DNA from: Xanthostigma xanthostigma
Taxonomy: Eukaryota > Arthropoda > Insecta > Raphidioptera > Raphidiidae
Length of the DNA stretch: 64,000 nucleotides
Direction: 5' to 3'
Assembly (NCBI GenBank): GCA_963575645.1
Contig: OY754471.1
Span: forward strand, 34,232,401-34,296,400
Shown: one piece after another, positions 42,097-52,371 of the stretch
Numbering within the stretch: position 1 is the first letter of the stretch
How the letters are laid out: each line of letters begins with the position of its first letter
The notes under the pieces: generated by a model
Seen by the model: the letters and a program-made list of their open reading frames with translations, nothing else
What the model was told of the DNA's origin: nothing
The model's database searches: none
Position numbers and translations under genes: made by a program

Positions 42097-43270
42097 ACAG
42101 CTGAATATTTTAAGTGAAATAGCTGTGTTAATTTCCGTTGTGTTTGTAAAAAAAGAACATTGATAAATTTTACAAATACAAACGTGTCAATAAGTACAAT
42201 CTAAGAAATGAAAATCTAACTTTATCATCACAGCATAGATTGAGTTTTTCAGCAAATGGGTCTTTAATTACGTCCATAAAATGCTTAAATCACCTACCAA
42301 CTGACATAAAAAATAGACAATTTTAACCTGTTTTAAAAAAGTAGGTGCAACTTGTGTAATGACTACATGCCGATGGGAGTGTCTCTGAATGCGATCAACA
42401 TGCTCTGCAGGAAGTGTCTGTTATGTCCATCCATAATTATACGACGCTACACATAAGTGTCGATAACGTCGTCTTGACGCGCCAAAACGAATACATCAGT
42501 TTCAGACTGCAGCCCAGATGACCTCAAGAAGGCAAATGTCAGATCCTTGGATAAACTACATGTATCGATATTCTTATAATAAATTCCATGCATCGATTAC
42601 TCATATTATTCTTAGATATTAGAAAATAAATGCTAGAGTTTGTACATTGAGGATCCGAGAAAAACTAATGAAATATTATTAGGTCTTTTAGGTGGAGGTG
42701 TCTTCCTTCGGACTCCTAAAATTTAACTTTAACTCCGTCACATAGTAGCTTTGGTAAAAGTTTTGCAAAAGATGTTTACAGAATCAATTATTTCTAAACG
42801 AATGTTCAGGACCGAAATAACTGTTTTTTCAGCGACATCTACTCTTATAAAGAGACTCCATTTTATTTGCAAATTTTAGAAAATTTATTACAGAAATATG
42901 ATGGTTTCCATTTGACACAAGTCGACTTGTGTCTCCTAAAGTGCGTTTCATTTGATCTGCGTCGCTGACTGACTCAAGAGAAACTGCTGAGGGAAAGAGC
43001 TGAGCTGTGTCAGCGTAAAGAGTGGATTTAGTTGCGAATTGCGATAAAAAAATGTAGGTTAGTTTTCAAATTATACGCATTGCTATCGAAAAACTCATTG
43101 GTAATTTATAGCGTCGTTCCATTTGGCATAGGCATGCACGTCGACTCCATAGTTGCTGGGGGTTGGAAAATAGAAAGTACCAATAATACGCTCTAAGAGA
43201 TTGGAGTAAGTTGGTATATTCTACAAATACCTGCGCGGGAATGCATATGTTCGGTGGTGTATAAAAATAA
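42097..43270. other. No recognised feature
   Basis: AT-rich apart from a slightly GC-richer stretch at 42370-42540 that holds no convincing frame. Confidence 0.35.
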
Positions 43271-43610
43271 AAGGTGCGTTTAGACTGATTGGACGAAAGA
43301 GTTTCGTTAGTCCGGAGTGGACGGTTTAGCGAAAGCTAAAGAACGTTTGTTGGCATTTGCTTGCAATCCGTAGCGTAGCGCTAAAAGCAACTTTTTCAAA
43401 ACTGAGGTGCGAAGGAGTATAAAAAAATATTGGATCATATTTTTTCTTGACATCGATATAATAACGAACTGTGTGACTTCTAAAACTTATATCAGACGCC
43501 AGAATGCGGTCCTCATAGCTTGCATAACAGACCTTTCTTGGAGAATGTTGCATTTTATGTGGATTTTCTCTAATGCAGTAATGATTTTCATAGCTACTAT
43601 TAGTTAGATA

Positions 43611-44429
43611 GATGGTAACAGAAATGGTCAAGGAGCATTAATTGATGACAGAAACGCTTGCTTTCGTATAGTCTGCGCCACTCTATACAATGTACGACAA
43701 TGGCACTTAAAAAAAAACGGCAAAATTCAAAATTACTCTACAAAATGGCAGAAAATGACAGAACAGCATCTGGAGGACCTCCTAGTTGCGGAAAAAATAT
43801 TTTCTTCCAATTCACCCCCTGTAGAGGAAAATTGAAAAAAATTCAAAAAAAATAAAAAATGGAATTTGAAGTTGATTCGGAGGCCCGAAATACGTGAAAA
43901 AATTTTTGTGGCTCTATGTGACCTCACTTCCTTTCGATGATTCTTCAAAATTTGCACAGGCTAAAATTCGCAAAGTTCTCACGCGGTGGCAGAAATTCTT
44001 ACTAGGCTTTCTATTAATATCCAAAAAGTTTTTAAAAAAATATTATTTGTCAATTTTGTCACTGCTAGACCACAATTTGCCAATTTATTGTAGTTGTCAT
44101 TAATGCTCTACCTAAATACCATGTTAAACTTTGGCAGAAAACTGTACCTCGGGTTTCTCTACGTTTGAGAGCGGTTTCACTCACCGAGCTTGTTTTTTTT
44201 ATTTATTTATTAAATATACTGAGAGTCTCTGCAGGGGGTAAATTGGCAGAAAATATTTTTTCTGGTCTCCCAGGTGCTGTTCAGTCATTTTCTGCCATTT
44301 TGTAAAGGAATTTTGAATGTTGCCGTTTTTTTTAAGTGCCTCCACTAAGCGGATTTGTAGAGGGGAACTCAGACTACACGAAAGAACGTTTCTGCCCCCA
44401 TGTGCTCCTTGACCATTTCTGTCACCATC
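43611..44429. mobile_element. GATGGTRACAGAAATGG TIR element
   Basis: An 819-bp element whose two ends are inverted copies of a roughly 230-bp unit: GATGGTAACAGAAATGG at the left, CCATTTCTGTCACCATC at the right, with CCCCCTGTAGAGG and CTCTGCAGGGGGT at the inner limits. The single unit at 19736-19985 is a third copy. No motif-bearing frame in the 350-bp middle. Confidence 0.7.
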
Positions 44430-44559
44430 CCTCATAAATCACGAAACTCATATATCCAAATCTTATTATTTTTTCATTATTTTGATAATCATTAATAATT
44501 TTGAAAGATTTTTTAAAAAGCTAATTAGAATTTAAATATTAATTATTTTTCATTTTTTT

Positions 44560-44680
44560 TAGATCAGTTCTGAAGATGGTCCAAATCCGGATTGAAACGT
44601 TAATGTATTAATTATATATTTTTTGTTAATATATTGTCTAAAAAATTGGTCGATAATTTTATTTATTGAAAAACTCATAT
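44560..44680 (+). repeat. GATCAGTTCTGAAGATGGTC repeat, copy 1
   Basis: The order CTGAAGATGGTCCAAATCC, GAAACGTTAATGTATT, TTTTTTGTTAATATATTG, AAATTGGTCGAT is repeated on the minus strand at 53965-54075. It has a small inverted pair GGTCC/GGATT between CTGAAGA and GAAAC. Confidence 0.5.
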
Positions 44681-44789
44681 ATGTTGCATTTTACATGAAA
44701 TTCACTGTATGCTATATTGTTATGTGGATGCGTTTCCGAAAACCAACTTACGTTCGTTGGTCTTAGTTGGGTCGGTCTAAACGCACCTT

Positions 44790-45234
44790 AAAGAGAAATG
44801 GCATCCAGAAAATAGAAGGAAGACTGATATATAAAACACACTTTGTTTTGTGTTTTACGTATTCATATATGAAATACTTGACACCCTCACATTGTATGTA
44901 CATCATCTAAGCACTTTGCGTTCTTTTTGTTACATGGATTCTACATCGCTATAGTTTTCCCTTCTTACAGAGTTGATCTTTAAGTACAAGTTTTTGGTTT
45001 GTATTTAAACCGTTAAGACTCAAAATGAATTCATTTCAGGCGAACATTTTAATAATTATTATACATTTACAACGTAAATCTTGAAATAGATATCCACCCA
45101 AAATAGTATAGTAAACATCCACGCTCAGTTACAATTATTGATTAATTGGAAATTATTATGGTTTTCCGCTTAACTATTTGTCAACACAGGATATAAATGC
45201 CTGCTATCATTTCGTACAAAAAATGACGTTTTCT
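44790..45234. other. No recognised feature
   Basis: AT-rich; nothing supported. Confidence 0.3.
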
Positions 45235-45527
45235 ACATACCTCGATCGAAAGTACATACTTCGGCATCAACTGTAAGGCGGAAAGTCTAACATTTACGCA
45301 TTGGTGGGATTACACTCACTGAAGTTGCGGGTAATAATACATACGTTCGGGCGACAGTAAAGAAAAATCACCTATCAACTGTTGTTTAGAATAGATGACG
45401 CTTCTATAGAAATTCTATTACGTTTTAGCTAATAGTCGTGAACAGCTGCCATTCGTGTTTTTACGTATAACCTCAAAGCTACTTGCTTGGAATAGGTATA
45501 TCTGTATTTTCATGTAATTAATAAATA
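45235..45527. repeat. TACCTCGRTCGAAAGTAC repeat family, copy 2
   Basis: Inverted relative to 10027-10299, with the same blocks over about 290 bp (for example TTCGGCATCAACTGTAAGGC, AGCTAATAGTCGTGAACAGC). Confidence 0.55.
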
Positions 45528-46420
45528 ATAAGTAATAATTTATTAATGTATTTAATAAGTATTTTAACTGTGAGTTTCTTTCACTTCCATTTTTCTACTA
45601 TTCCCAGTTCAGTAACTGTTTTCCTTATGAATAGTTGATAGTTTTAAACTTCACGATTGCGCCATGAAAATATTGTCCGACGACGATACAAACGCTGCAG
45701 AATATGGACGTGTTTCAAGTTAAGAATGAGATACATTCACTCCCATTTGCCATAGCACAGCACATCTTCCTACTGTTACTACTTCTCTTCGGCTATTGTT
45801 CTGTTTTAGTCTTTGGCCTTCTGGAGGCATCTCAGCTCTTACGTATATATATCTTATTATACATTATGTTATTTACTTACACAGCAAGTACATGTGTGTG
45901 TACAGTACATATACTATACTCTTATAGACAACACTCTGTGTTAAGGTGTGCGCACGAGGTGTTACATGTCTCATATTACTTACATCTCTCACCGAATACA
46001 TACATTACATACGTGTATTTCAACGCTATTGTATTATGCACTATATACCAACATAGTAAGATAGAATATATACTGTTCACTGTTTGTTTATCAGAAGATG
46101 TGACCAAGAAACAAAATCGATTTTTTTCGTTTCTTAAGGGCCGTATTCATAAAGATTTGTGAAATCTCTCAATAGTAAGTTATTGAATCGTTAACTGTTA
46201 TTGAACCAATAAAGAAAGTTGGTATTCGTGAAGCAGAATTGACAAATATATAACTATTGACTCTTTAAGATTTGTGTCCTTATTATAAATTGTAAGCTGT
46301 TCATGGATATCAGGTAAAATGAAATATCCCTATAAATAGTAAATATCTTATCTTTTTCTCGCTGAATAGAAAAAAATACAAAACAATAATCTAATCTTTG
46401 TTAATATCTGATTATATTAT
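45528..46420. other. No supported gene
   Basis: A 152-codon open frame at 45704-46162 is the longest outside the retrotransposons. It is hydrophobic with many Tyr, Ile and Cys residues and has no recognisable domain. Composition follows the AT-rich background, so I treat it as unproven. Confidence 0.4.
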
Positions 46421-46605
46421 TGTAGCGTGAACTTTAACAAATTATAACTGATTAAGTGAGATAATGATTAAGCACTTTTTTTTTCACATATTTTTTCTGA
46501 CTTGTTATTATTGTTTATATTTTTATTCTGAATCCTTTTCATGGCAACGCTGGTTACTCAACATTTGTTGTGTATTCTTTTCATGGCAACGCTGGTTACT
46601 CAACA
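46421..46605 (-). repeat. BEL/Pao 3' LTR
   Basis: A 185-bp LTR, identical base for base to 52391-52575. In element orientation it begins TGTTGAGTAACC and ends GCTACA. Its first 29 bp are duplicated after a 13-bp spacer (plus-strand positions 46577-46605 and 46535-46563). The pol stop codon lies inside it. Confidence 0.95.
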
Positions 46606-49600
46606 TTCTCCACCCCTTTGGCAACAGCGTTGACAAACGGTTCTTGAAAAGCCGAGACTGGTAGCACACAGAGTTTAGCGATTGGCCTCGTCAGCGTAGA
46701 TGTTGCGGTCTTGATAGTGACAACTCTGGTAAGTCCGTCCTTACCAGGATGCAGTGAAAGTACTCGCGCAATAGGCCACTTAGTTGGAGGTAGTCGTTCA
46801 TCAGTTAGAAATACCATGGAGCCGACTTTAATCTCATTAGAGGGATGATGCCATTTTGAGATAGACTGGTAGCGATGCAAGCACTCAGCGGACCATCTGT
46901 TCCAGAAGTGTTCGGTTCTCTGCTGTATAAGTTGCCACTTAGAGAGTCTCGTCTCAGCGATCTCACTCAGCGAAGGTGAAGGAACAGAAGTAAGTGGCTC
47001 ACCGATAAGAAAATGACCTGGGGTAAGCGCTTCCAGGTCTGCAGGATCCTCAGAAAGCGGTGCCAAGGGCCGAGAGTTTAATACGGCCTCGACCTGGTTC
47101 AGAAAAGTAGTCATCTCCTCGTAAGTTAAAAGGGTTTCACCAATGACGCGTTGTAGATGGAACTTTAGTGATTTTACCGCGGCTTCCCATTTACCACCAA
47201 AGTGGGGTGCTCCAGGTGGGTTGAAGACCCAGTTGGTGCCGTCATTTGAGAGCAGCGTTGCGAGTTGTCTCAGTTCTTTTGATCCTACCTTGAAAAGACT
47301 TTTTAGAGTGGCATCTGCCCCAGCGAAATTAGTACCACAATCACTGTATAGCGTATGGCAGATGCCTCGACGACTAGCGAATCTTCTATATGCAGCGATG
47401 AAAGCGTCTGAAGAATAGTCGGTGACAACTTCTAAATGAATAGCTGATGTAGCAAAGCACACAAAAACTGCAATCCAACCCTTGTGGGCTTTGGAACCAC
47501 GTCCTTTCCAAGCTTTTAAAGTAATTGGACCGGCATAGTCTATACCGGTATGAAGAAAGGCACGTGAAGGCGTTATTCTCGCAGTGGGCAATTGTCCCAT
47601 CAGCTGTTGAGCTCGTAGCCCTCGATGGCGAGTGCAAGTGACGCAGCGAAGAATGAAGGATCGTACTGGCGCGCGACCACCAATAATCCAGTACGAACGT
47701 CGTAGATAAGCGAGTGTCAGTTGAGTACCGCCATGTAGAGTGCGGTGATGAGCGTCAGCTATTAGAAGAGTAGTTAGAGGTGATCCTCGAGGCACAATAG
47801 CGGGGTGCTTCTGGTCAGTATCAAGCAGCGAATGTTTCAAGCGTCCGCCAACTCGTAGTACACCTTGATGATCGAGGAATGGTGTCAACTTGGTTAGATG
47901 ATTCGATTTAGCGAGCTGATTGCCTTTGGCTAACGTCCTCAACTCCTCAGCGAAGAAATATTGTTGGATTATCTTGACGATCAATACTCTAGCGGTTTCC
48001 AGGTCAGCGGTAGTCAGCGGTGTAGTTAGCGAAGAGTGTGGTACCTTTTTTAAGCGAGCAATGAAGCGTAAACAGATCGCTGTGGTTCGTTTTAGACGTA
48101 ACAGCGAAGAGTAGCGAGTAATTAGATCCCAGAAAGAATGTGTATCTGCGTCTATAGCGACATTGAAGAAAAGACCTGGTTTTTCTTCAAGGTGAGCGGT
48201 TGTTGCAGCGGGAGGATCGAATGTAGGCCATTCTTCACAAGGTTGTAATATCCATGGGGGCCCATGCCACCAGAGCGAATGCTGCTTCAGTTTGCGAGTA
48301 CAAAGTCCTCGAGAAGCACAATCAGCGGGATTTTGCTTCCCAGCAATGAAACGCCACTTAGCTGAGGGTTGAAGCTCTTGAATTTTCGTTACTCGATTAC
48401 AAACGTACTCTTTCCAACGAGAGGGATGACTTCGGATCCATGTAAGTGCGACAGCGGAGTCTGTCCAGAGAACGATAGAAACGTCACCAAGCTCAAGCGT
48501 AGTCTGGACGTAGCGAGTAAGCTGAGAGAGGATCACAGCAGCGTTGAGCTCTAATCTCGGGATCGTTAGATGTTTAAGCGGAGCAACTTGTGTTTTAGCA
48601 CATACAAGCGAAATCGTAGAGCTGCCATCAGTAGCGGTGACCTTGAGAAAAATTACCGCAGCCATAGCGAGTTGCGATGCGTCAGCGAAGCCGTGTATCT
48701 CTACTGTAGCGGCGTAAGATAAGTGGAGCCAGCGGGGTATCTCAAGCAATTCAATGTACCGTAGATCATCCCGGAATAGGAGCCATTTATGAGTGAGAAC
48801 CGGTGAAAGTGGCTCATCCCAGCCAAGTTTCTCTAGCCATAGTTCCTGGAGCAGCATCTTGGCTCGTATCACAAGTGGCGCGAGGAATCCCAGCGGATCG
48901 AACAAGCGAGCTGTTTCGGAAAGAATAGATCGTTTGGTGACTGTCTTCTCAGTAGATAAAAAATAAGTAAACTTGAACTTATCTTGAGGTGGGTGCCAGG
49001 TCAGACCAAGCACCTTGATAGTAGATTCCTCGAAGCTGATGGGGTCGTCGGTAGTACTAGCAGCTGGTGATACTTGAGCGAGGAGTTCTGGGGAGTTACT
49101 GGCCCACTTAGCGAGCGGAAAACCTCCAGCGGAACACATGTCGGTAAGCTGTTGAGCGATCAAGGTAGCGTCTTGAACAGAATCAGCTCCCCCGTAGATG
49201 TCATCGACATATCGACCTTTAGTGAGAGGGTCAACGGCGAGCGGGAAACGATGACCTTCATCATTCACTAGCTGAAGAAGAGTGCGAACGGCTAGAAACG
49301 GAGCACAACGAGTTCCATAAGTCACCGTAGTAAGCTGATATGGGACGACCTGATGATGTTGGTCGACCCAGAGGATACGCTGCAAGTCCCAGTCAAGCGG
49401 GTGGACCTTGATCTGTCGAAACATCTTAGTGATGTCCGTGGCGAAGACGAATCGGTGACGGCGAGTCCAGAGAAGTACATCGGACAGATTGATCTGGATC
49501 TTGGGTCCAGAATGGAGGATGTCGTTGAGCGAAACCCCGGAAGAAGTATTACTGGAACCGTTGAAAACTACTCTTAGCTTCGTAGTGGTGCTCTGCTCCT

Positions 49601-50717
49601 TCAGTACGCCATGATGAGGCAAGTAGTATACAGGGAGAGATTCTGAAACGATAGAAGATGCTACTTTCATGTGTTCAAGCTGGTCATACTCACTCATAAA
49701 GTTGTTGTAGAGTGTACTGAAGGAGGGGTTAGCAGCTAGACGTCGGAGAGTGCTCTGGAGACAGCTACGAGCGGTAGAGAGCGAGTTACCCAGTTGAGTT
49801 GCCGAAGAATTGAGCGGAAGCCTTACTATGTAGCGACCTGAGGCATCCCTGGAGTGAGTGTTGATAAAGTGCTTTTCACACTCTTCATCAGATGGACTGA
49901 GTGGCGGAACAGTAGAGGTAGGAGTCTCTTCTTGCGACCAAAAACGTGAGAGTAGGTCATGGAGATCCTGATCAGTGGAGACATGATGGCTGTACATGGC
50001 AGCGGTTGAACTCAAAGAGTCAGCTGTTCCAAAAATAATCCATCCAAACATGGTGGATTGAGCGACTGGGGTGTTACTCGGTCCTTTAATCACTTCATGA
50101 TCGATAATCAGTCCAGTTGGAGCTGCCCCAAGCACCATGTCCACGGGTCCAGGTATCAGAAACCCTGGATCGGCAAGTTGCAAACCGTCTAAATGGGGCC
50201 AGTGAGGATCTTTCATAGCGAATGACGGTAGGTGAGCGGTAAGAACTGGAAGAATATAAGCTTGAAGCTGAATTTTGTCATCGGAGTGTAAGGATTGGAG
50301 CTCCAGAGAACACGTTCCACGAGTGTATCCAGCGGATGTGTTGCCTATGCTAAGAAGAGAGACGGCGGTAGGTTGTATCATGACTCCCAGCTTCTTGGCG
50401 AACTTCTCAGTGACGAATGAAACTTCAGCGCCTTGGTCGACCAGAACTCGAGCGGTTAGCGACTGACACCTTGGAGCGGATACTGAAACCTTGCAAGTAG
50501 CGAGTAAAACAGTCGGCTTAGAGAGATTTCCTGTAGTGCTAGCAGATGTCGCAATGGCAGAGGTAGTAGCGAAAGCAGGCATATAGATAGGTAGATCATC
50601 GGCGAAGGTAACTCTCTTCAGCGAAGGAACAACAGACTCAGAGGTGGAGAATGGTTGCCTCTTGCGGTTGAAACCAGTCGTAGTAGAGATAGGGCTCGTA
50701 ACGGATGGCGTAATTAG
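46596..50717 (-). CDS. pol: BEL/Pao Pol (PR-RT-RNase H-IN)
   Basis: The frame runs from directly after the gag UGA to a stop in the 3' LTR: 45 codons, then the first Met at 50582 and 1328 residues. Counting from that Met: protease with VLVDQG (Asp49; DQG in place of D[ST]G, as I recall for some insect BEL elements); RT with ATDITKMFRQIK (Asp383) and YVDD at 458-461; RNase H with FADAS (634), RLELN (678), WTDS (708) and NPAD (754); integrase zinc module HHRTLH...C980-VT-C983; catalytic Asp1015 (GIDYAGP), Asp1081 (YSDCGTNF) and Glu1133 (GKWEAA), 51 residues between the last two; then a DUF5641-type end near 1200-1305. It is probably expressed by readthrough of the UGA as Gag-Pol, though the internal ATG is an alternative. 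Confidence 0.93.
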   Translation of the reverse strand, partial: LITPSVTSPISTTTGFNRKRQPFSTSESVVPSLKRVTFADDLPIYMPAFATTSAIATSASTTGNLSKPTVLLATCKVSVSAPRCQSLTARVLVDQGAEVSFVTEKFAKKLGVMIQPTAVSLLSIGNTSAGYTRGTCSLELQSLHSDDKIQLQAYILPVLTAHLPSFAMKDPHWPHLDGLQLADPGFLIPGPVDMVLGAAPTGLIIDHEVIKGPSNTPVAQSTMFGWIIFGTADSLSSTAAMYSHHVSTDQDLHDLLSRFWSQEETPTSTVPPLSPSDEECEKHFINTHSRDASGRYIVRLPLNSSATQLGNSLSTARSCLQSTLRRLAANPSFSTLYNNFMSEYDQLEHMKVASSIVSESLPVYYLPHHGVLKEQSTTTKLRVVFNGSSNTSSGVSLNDILHSGPKIQINLSDVLLWTRRHRFVFATDITKMFRQIKVHPLDWDLQRILWVDQHHQVVPYQLTTVTYGTRCAPFLAVRTLLQLVNDEGHRFPLAVDPLTKGRYVDDIYGGADSVQDATLIAQQLTDMCSAGGFPLAKWASNSPELLAQVSPAASTTDDPISFEESTIKVLGLTWHPPQDKFKFTYFLSTEKTVTKRSILSETARLFDPLGFLAPLVIRAKMLLQELWLEKLGWDEPLSPVLTHKWLLFRDDLRYIELLEIPRWLHLSYAATVEIHGFADASQLAMAAVIFLKVTATDGSSTISLVCAKTQVAPLKHLTIPRLELNAAVILSQLTRYVQTTLELGDVSIVLWTDSAVALTWIRSHPSRWKEYVCNRVTKIQELQPSAKWRFIAGKQNPADCASRGLCTRKLKQHSLWWHGPPWILQPCEEWPTFDPPAATTAHLEEKPGLFFNVAIDADTHSFWDLITRYSSLLRLKRTTAICLRFIARLKKVPHSSLTTPLTTADLETARVLIVKIIQQYFFAEELRTLAKGNQLAKSNHLTKLTPFLDHQGVLRVGGRLKHSLLDTDQKHPAIVPRGSPLTTLLIADAHHRTLHGGTQLTLAYLRRSYWIIGGRAPVRSFILRCVTCTRHRGLRAQQLMGQLPTARITPSRAFLHTGIDYAGPITLKAWKGRGSKAHKGWIAVFVCFATSAIHLEVVTDYSSDAFIAAYRRFASRRGICHTLYSDCGTNFAGADATLKSLFKVGSKELRQLATLLSNDGTNWVFNPPGAPHFGGKWEAAVKSLKFHLQRVIGETLLTYEEMTTFLNQVEAVLNSRPLAPLSEDPADLEALTPGHFLIGEPLTSVPSPSLSEIAETRLSKWQLIQQRTEHFWNRWSAECLHRYQSISKWHHPSNEIKVGSMVFLTDERLPPTKWPIARVLSLHPGKDGLTRVVTIKTATSTLTRPIAKLCVLPVSAFQEPFVNAVAKGVENVE
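46606..46619 (-). promoter_or_regulatory. BEL/Pao polypurine tract
   Basis: In element orientation, AAAGGGGTGGAGAA directly precedes the 3' LTR (next bases TGTTGAG). An almost pure purine run at this place is the expected plus-strand primer. It also lies inside the end of pol. Confidence 0.75.
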
Positions 50718-50720
50718 TCA
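50715..50720 (-). promoter_or_regulatory. UGA-CUA leaky stop between gag and pol
   Basis: Minus strand: CAC TGA CTA ATT. The gag stop (50718-50720) is followed by CTA. Positions 52130 and 50582 are in the same frame and no other stop lies between gag and pol. UGA-CUA is the context established for efficient readthrough in animal genes and some RNA viruses. Readthrough here is inferred. Confidence 0.65.
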
Positions 50721-52130
50721 GTGTTGAGATTGTTTCTCTAGAGCGTCAGCAGCGGTTTGGGTAGCTGAAGAAGACATTGAGCTGGTGGAAGTGACTCGCC
50801 TGAGAGGAGACTCACGTGGCTGTGAATCACGGGAAGGTCGGTCAATGTGAATAGAAGTGTGGTGATACTCACCACACTTCTGGCAGGTTTGCTTGGTTCT
50901 GCAGTCAGCGATGCGATGTCTGCCCAAACAATTGAAGCAGAGGCGATAGTACCTCACTGCCTCGATGCGCTCTTCAATAGATTTTGCCCGGTAAGTAGGG
51001 CAAAACAGCACGAAATGCTTCTCGGAACAGATGGCACAAAGTCCCAGAGCATCTGTTGCAGCAGCTACTGACGAGAGGTTCACGGAGGCCGATGACCTTG
51101 AAAAGGTTGGCTTTGTAGCGGAAGTTCGTGAAGAGTAAGTAGCCTTAGCTGGGATTAGTTTAGATTCAGATGGTGCATCAGTACTGATCTCAATTGTCTC
51201 CATGGCCCTAGCTCGGCCAGTCAGGAAGATCTGAAGCTCAGAGTACGACGGAATGGCGTTGGATGATCCCAACTTGTTTTCCCAGCTCTCTCTGAGTCGA
51301 TCATCTAGACGGTTGATTGTCAGATGAACTAGTAGTGGGTCCCAGGAAGCAGTGGGAACATTGAGAGCCTGTATAGCGTCCAAGGCCTTCTTGGTTGAGC
51401 GTAGCAACTCATCAAGAGCCTTGGCAGAGCGTGGAGCGATTTTCTCTCGAGCCAGGAGCTTAGCAATATGAGCGAACAACAGGCGACGTGGATTGTCGTA
51501 GCGATTGACAAGAAGGTCCCATGCGGTAGCAAATGCCTCTCCTGTAATCGGCAGATTAGCGACAACGTCAGCGGCTTCATCCTTCAGCGATGTTCTTAAA
51601 TAATGCATTTTTACGACAGGAGTGACAGCCTCGTTTGTCCCAATAAGCGACGTGAACATTTCATGGAAATGTGTCCACTCCAAATAGTCGCCACTAAATG
51701 TGGGTAGAGGAACTTCTGGAAGCTTCTGTAGCAACGTACCTCCTAGTTGAGCGAATGAAGTCTCGAGCAGGGTGGCGCCCGTGGGTATGTCACGAGTACC
51801 TTCTAGTTCCTCCTTGCGTTCCAATAGAGCGACCTTGGCCGCATTATAATGTTTGAACGTTAAGTTGTACATGTCCTTTTTCACGTAAGCGGTGTCTAGA
51901 AGTCCGTCGAATTTTCCTTCAAATAAGGAAAGGTGAAGAGAGCTGAAAGCATTCCATGCCGTGTCGAGCGCTCCCATCTTGAAGGCGAGTGCTGAGCGGC
52001 TGAGAGAAGCAAACGAACCAGTTTCACCTTCAGCAGCGATATTTCTTATCGCAGTGGAGCGAATCTCCTGCAGCTTAAGCCGTTGTTCAAGCTTATGGTT
52101 GACAGGAGGGGACGGTGGCGGAACAGACAT
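50718..52130 (-). CDS. gag: BEL/Pao Gag (DUF1759 type)
   Basis: A 470-residue capsid/nucleocapsid protein. I start at the ATG at 52130 (ACA upstream, good context); the frame is open for eight more codons but only from a GTG. Counting from 52130: a helical N-terminal region; the DUF1759-type core around residues 140-235 with LPTFSGDYLEWTHFHEMF and NRYDNPRRLL; then three Cys/His clusters: CAICSEKHFVLFC at 365-377, CFNCLGRHRIADC at 398-410 and CQKCGEYHHTSIH at 416-428. The last two are CCHC/CCHH zinc knuckles for RNA binding. The Ser/Thr-rich tail ends at a UGA in a readthrough context, in frame with pol. Confidence 0.92.
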   Translation of the reverse strand: MSVPPPSPPVNHKLEQRLKLQEIRSTAIRNIAAEGETGSFASLSRSALAFKMGALDTAWNAFSSLHLSLFEGKFDGLLDTAYVKKDMYNLTFKHYNAAKVALLERKEELEGTRDIPTGATLLETSFAQLGGTLLQKLPEVPLPTFSGDYLEWTHFHEMFTSLIGTNEAVTPVVKMHYLRTSLKDEAADVVANLPITGEAFATAWDLLVNRYDNPRRLLFAHIAKLLAREKIAPRSAKALDELLRSTKKALDAIQALNVPTASWDPLLVHLTINRLDDRLRESWENKLGSSNAIPSYSELQIFLTGRARAMETIEISTDAPSESKLIPAKATYSSRTSATKPTFSRSSASVNLSSVAAATDALGLCAICSEKHFVLFCPTYRAKSIEERIEAVRYYRLCFNCLGRHRIADCRTKQTCQKCGEYHHTSIHIDRPSRDSQPRESPLRRVTSTSSMSSSATQTAADALEKQSQH

Positions 52131-52371
52131 TGTAGTTATTATAGAGATTTGCACGATTTTAAGTAAACCAAATTATAGCTCCTTGGACTGCAGTGTGAGA
52201 CGAAGAGGCAATAAATTAATAATGCACCTGTGATTATGTTTGCGCAGTAATTCTACTCCTCTGCCGCACAGACGTTTTTTGGTTGTACACACAGTATAAA
52301 CTTTTATATAAACCAGTTTTTTAAATAATGAAGGTATTTGTAGCAATTACTTAACTATCACTTCTCACTTA
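52131..52371 (-). other. BEL/Pao 5' leader, non-coding
   Basis: A leader of about 240 nt between PBS and gag ATG. No notable upstream frame. Confidence 0.6.

Larger units (their letters stand above)
43271..44789. mobile_element. AAGGTGCGTTTAGAC TIR element, nested
   Basis: A 1519-bp interval with inverted ends AAGGTGCGTTTAGAC / GTCTAAACGCACCTT. It encloses fragments related to 17583-17800 and a complete second element (43611-44429), so it is a composite. No coding capacity found. Confidence 0.6.

Noticed and set aside
43326-43631. 101-codon minus-strand frame
   Set aside because: Falls inside the AAGGTGCGTTTAGAC composite element; no motif.
45704-46162. 152-codon open frame, hydrophobic
   Set aside because: No domain, AT-driven composition (Tyr/Ile/Leu/Cys), no homologue that I recognise and no conserved copy; kept only as a note.
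47143-47418. Open frames opposite BEL pol and gag (for example 47143-47418, 51961-52233) and opposite gypsy pol
   Set aside because: Antisense shadows of real coding sequence without motifs of their own.
52152-52154. Start of BEL gag at 52154
   Set aside because: The codon is GTG on the minus strand; the first ATG in frame is at 52130 with a good context.
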